Source of the DNA: a bacterium
GTDB taxonomy: Bacteria > Planctomycetota > Planctomycetia > Pirellulales > Pirellulaceae
Length of the DNA stretch: 6,810 nucleotides
Reading direction: 5' to 3'
Assembly (NCBI GenBank): GCA_030432015.1
Contig: JAUIHJ010000460.1
Coordinates: 1 to 6,810 of the forward strand
In this document: positions 5,917 through 6,810 of the stretch, piece after piece
Numbering within the stretch: the first letter of the stretch is position 1
How the letters are laid out: every line of letters starts with the position of its first letter
The notes under the pieces: generated by a model
The model's database searches: none
The model's input: the letters and a program-made list of their open reading frames with translations, nothing else
Told to the model about the DNA's origin: nothing
Made by a program: the position numbers and the translations under genes

Positions 5917-6810
5917 ATGATCAAGCAGGCAGAAAACTCGACGATCGAACGTCCCCATATTGACGTGCACGGCACCGTGGGGATTGAACTGGTCGACGCC
6001 ACGGCTGCGGATTGCGAACTCGTCAGCCACGCGCTGGGATTGACCATTTCGCACGCGGCGGCTGAAGCCGATCTTCGGCTGCGTTTTGCGGATCAGGTTG
6101 GCGGCGCATCCGAGCGGCTGATTGGACGCGATGATGTGGCCTTTACGGACGACCACTTCGTGGTGATTCGATCAGGGCATCGAGCCCGCGTCCAATTGCC
6201 GTTTGACCGGATTGGCGGCCCCTGCGAGTTACTTTACCAACGTGGCGGCTCGAGTCTTCCACTGCTGTTGCCGACGATCAACGTAACCATGATGGATCGC
6301 GGGATGCTGCCGATTCATGCGTCCGCCTTTCGCTTTCAGGGTCAAGGCGCACTGGTAACCGGCTGGGCACATGGCGGCAAGACAACCGCGCTGCTGGGAT
6401 TCATGTCCAACGGCGCCGATTTTATCAGCGACGACTGGACCTACGCACACCTCGGCCGAGGTCAAATGCATGGCCTGCCCAAGCCCTTGGAATTGTCGGA
6501 CCGGCAGCTTGCCGAACTCCCCCTCTACCGTGCGCGACTGGCACGCGGACAACGCTGGCAGATGCGTTCCGCTCGCCTGGCCGAACAGGTCATCCAACGT
6601 GCGGCCGGGCAGGCATGGAGCCGGAATGTGATGCCGCGAGCGGTCACCAAACACCTCCTGCCCGCGATTCAGCGACGCCGGTCGGTGGAAGTCTCGCCTC
6701 GACATCTCTTCGGCGGGCCGGCGTCCGCACCAGAGGTTGGACGCTGTCCCGTTAATGCCATTTTTTTTGCGATGTCGCACACGTCATCGAATATCGAAGT
6801 AGCGCCGGCA
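5917..6810 (+). CDS. HprK/PEPCK-like P-loop protein of exopolysaccharide locus, 3' end outside window
   Basis: 298 codons are open to the right edge with no stop. After a variable N-terminal domain (1-120) comes a region resembling the C-terminal kinase domain of HPr kinase/phosphorylase. It contains LPIHASAF (131-138), a Walker A loop GWAHGGKTTALLGF (149-162, Lys155), the acidic FISDDW (169-174) and HGLPKPLEL (185-193). The order 'HAS', P-loop, '[ND]GA.F..DDW', 'GLP.PL' is typical of HprK-related proteins found beside glycosyltransferase genes. The loop GWA.GGKT differs from the GxSGxGKS of true HprK. Substrate is unknown; genuine HPr phosphorylation is not implied. It may phosphorylate a sugar, a protein or a small molecule needed for polysaccharide assembly. 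The start is the first ATG after the upstream stop (27 nt gap); its Shine-Dalgarno is weak. Codon use matches its neighbours, and the operon position suggests co-expression with the sugar transferase. Confidence 0.72.
   Translation, partial: MIKQAENSTIERPHIDVHGTVGIELVDATAADCELVSHALGLTISHAAAEADLRLRFADQVGGASERLIGRDDVAFTDDHFVVIRSGHRARVQLPFDRIGGPCELLYQRGGSSLPLLLPTINVTMMDRGMLPIHASAFRFQGQGALVTGWAHGGKTTALLGFMSNGADFISDDWTYAHLGRGQMHGLPKPLELSDRQLAELPLYRARLARGQRWQMRSARLAEQVIQRAAGQAWSRNVMPRAVTKHLLPAIQRRRSVEVSPRHLFGGPASAPEVGRCPVNAIFFAMSHTSSNIEVAPA

Noticed and set aside
6229..6780. Long minus-strand frame of 183 codons at the right end
   Set aside because: It is antisense to the HprK-like frame, which has a Walker A loop and family motifs in order; the antisense peptide has none.

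Overview
This window is part of an exopolysaccharide or capsule biosynthesis and export locus of the Wzx/PCP type, probably from a Gram-negative bacterium. GC content looks to be in the high fifties, with G/C-rich third codon positions. The gene mix (PGT, flippase, kinase-less chain-length protein, degenerate GGDEF protein, HprK-like P-loop protein) would suit Planctomycetota or a related environmental lineage. That placement is an impression from family style, not proven by the sequence.

The layout is two divergent gene sets around a ~286-bp intergenic region (4066-4351). Leftward, on the minus strand, run a polysaccharide co-polymerase (Wzz/GNVR type, 2617-4065), a Wzx-type flippase (1036-2586) and a GT4-type glycosyltransferase (98-1030). 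They are tightly packed, with gaps of 30 and 5 nt. Rightward, on the plus strand, run an initiating sugar-phosphate transferase (about 4352-5020), a small four-TM protein with a degenerate GGDEF domain (5023-5889) and an HprK/PEPCK-like P-loop protein that runs off the right edge (5917 onward). Gaps there are 2 and 27 nt.

Working together (inference): the sugar transferase loads the first sugar phosphate onto undecaprenyl phosphate. Glycosyltransferases extend the repeat unit, the flippase moves it across the inner membrane, and the co-polymerase sets chain length and links to the outer-membrane exporter. No polymerase (Wzy), outer-membrane exporter (Wza/OPX) or BY-kinase lies in the window. 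The degenerate GGDEF protein and the HprK-like protein follow the initiating transferase directly and are candidate regulators of the pathway. They are the least understood part of the window.

The left end is anomalous. The minus-strand glycosyltransferase stops early in its donor-binding domain. It collides head-on with the N-terminal part of a second, plus-strand glycosyltransferase entering from the left edge. Both lack their C-terminal portions, which points to a deletion/rearrangement or a chimeric assembly joint at about 134-164.
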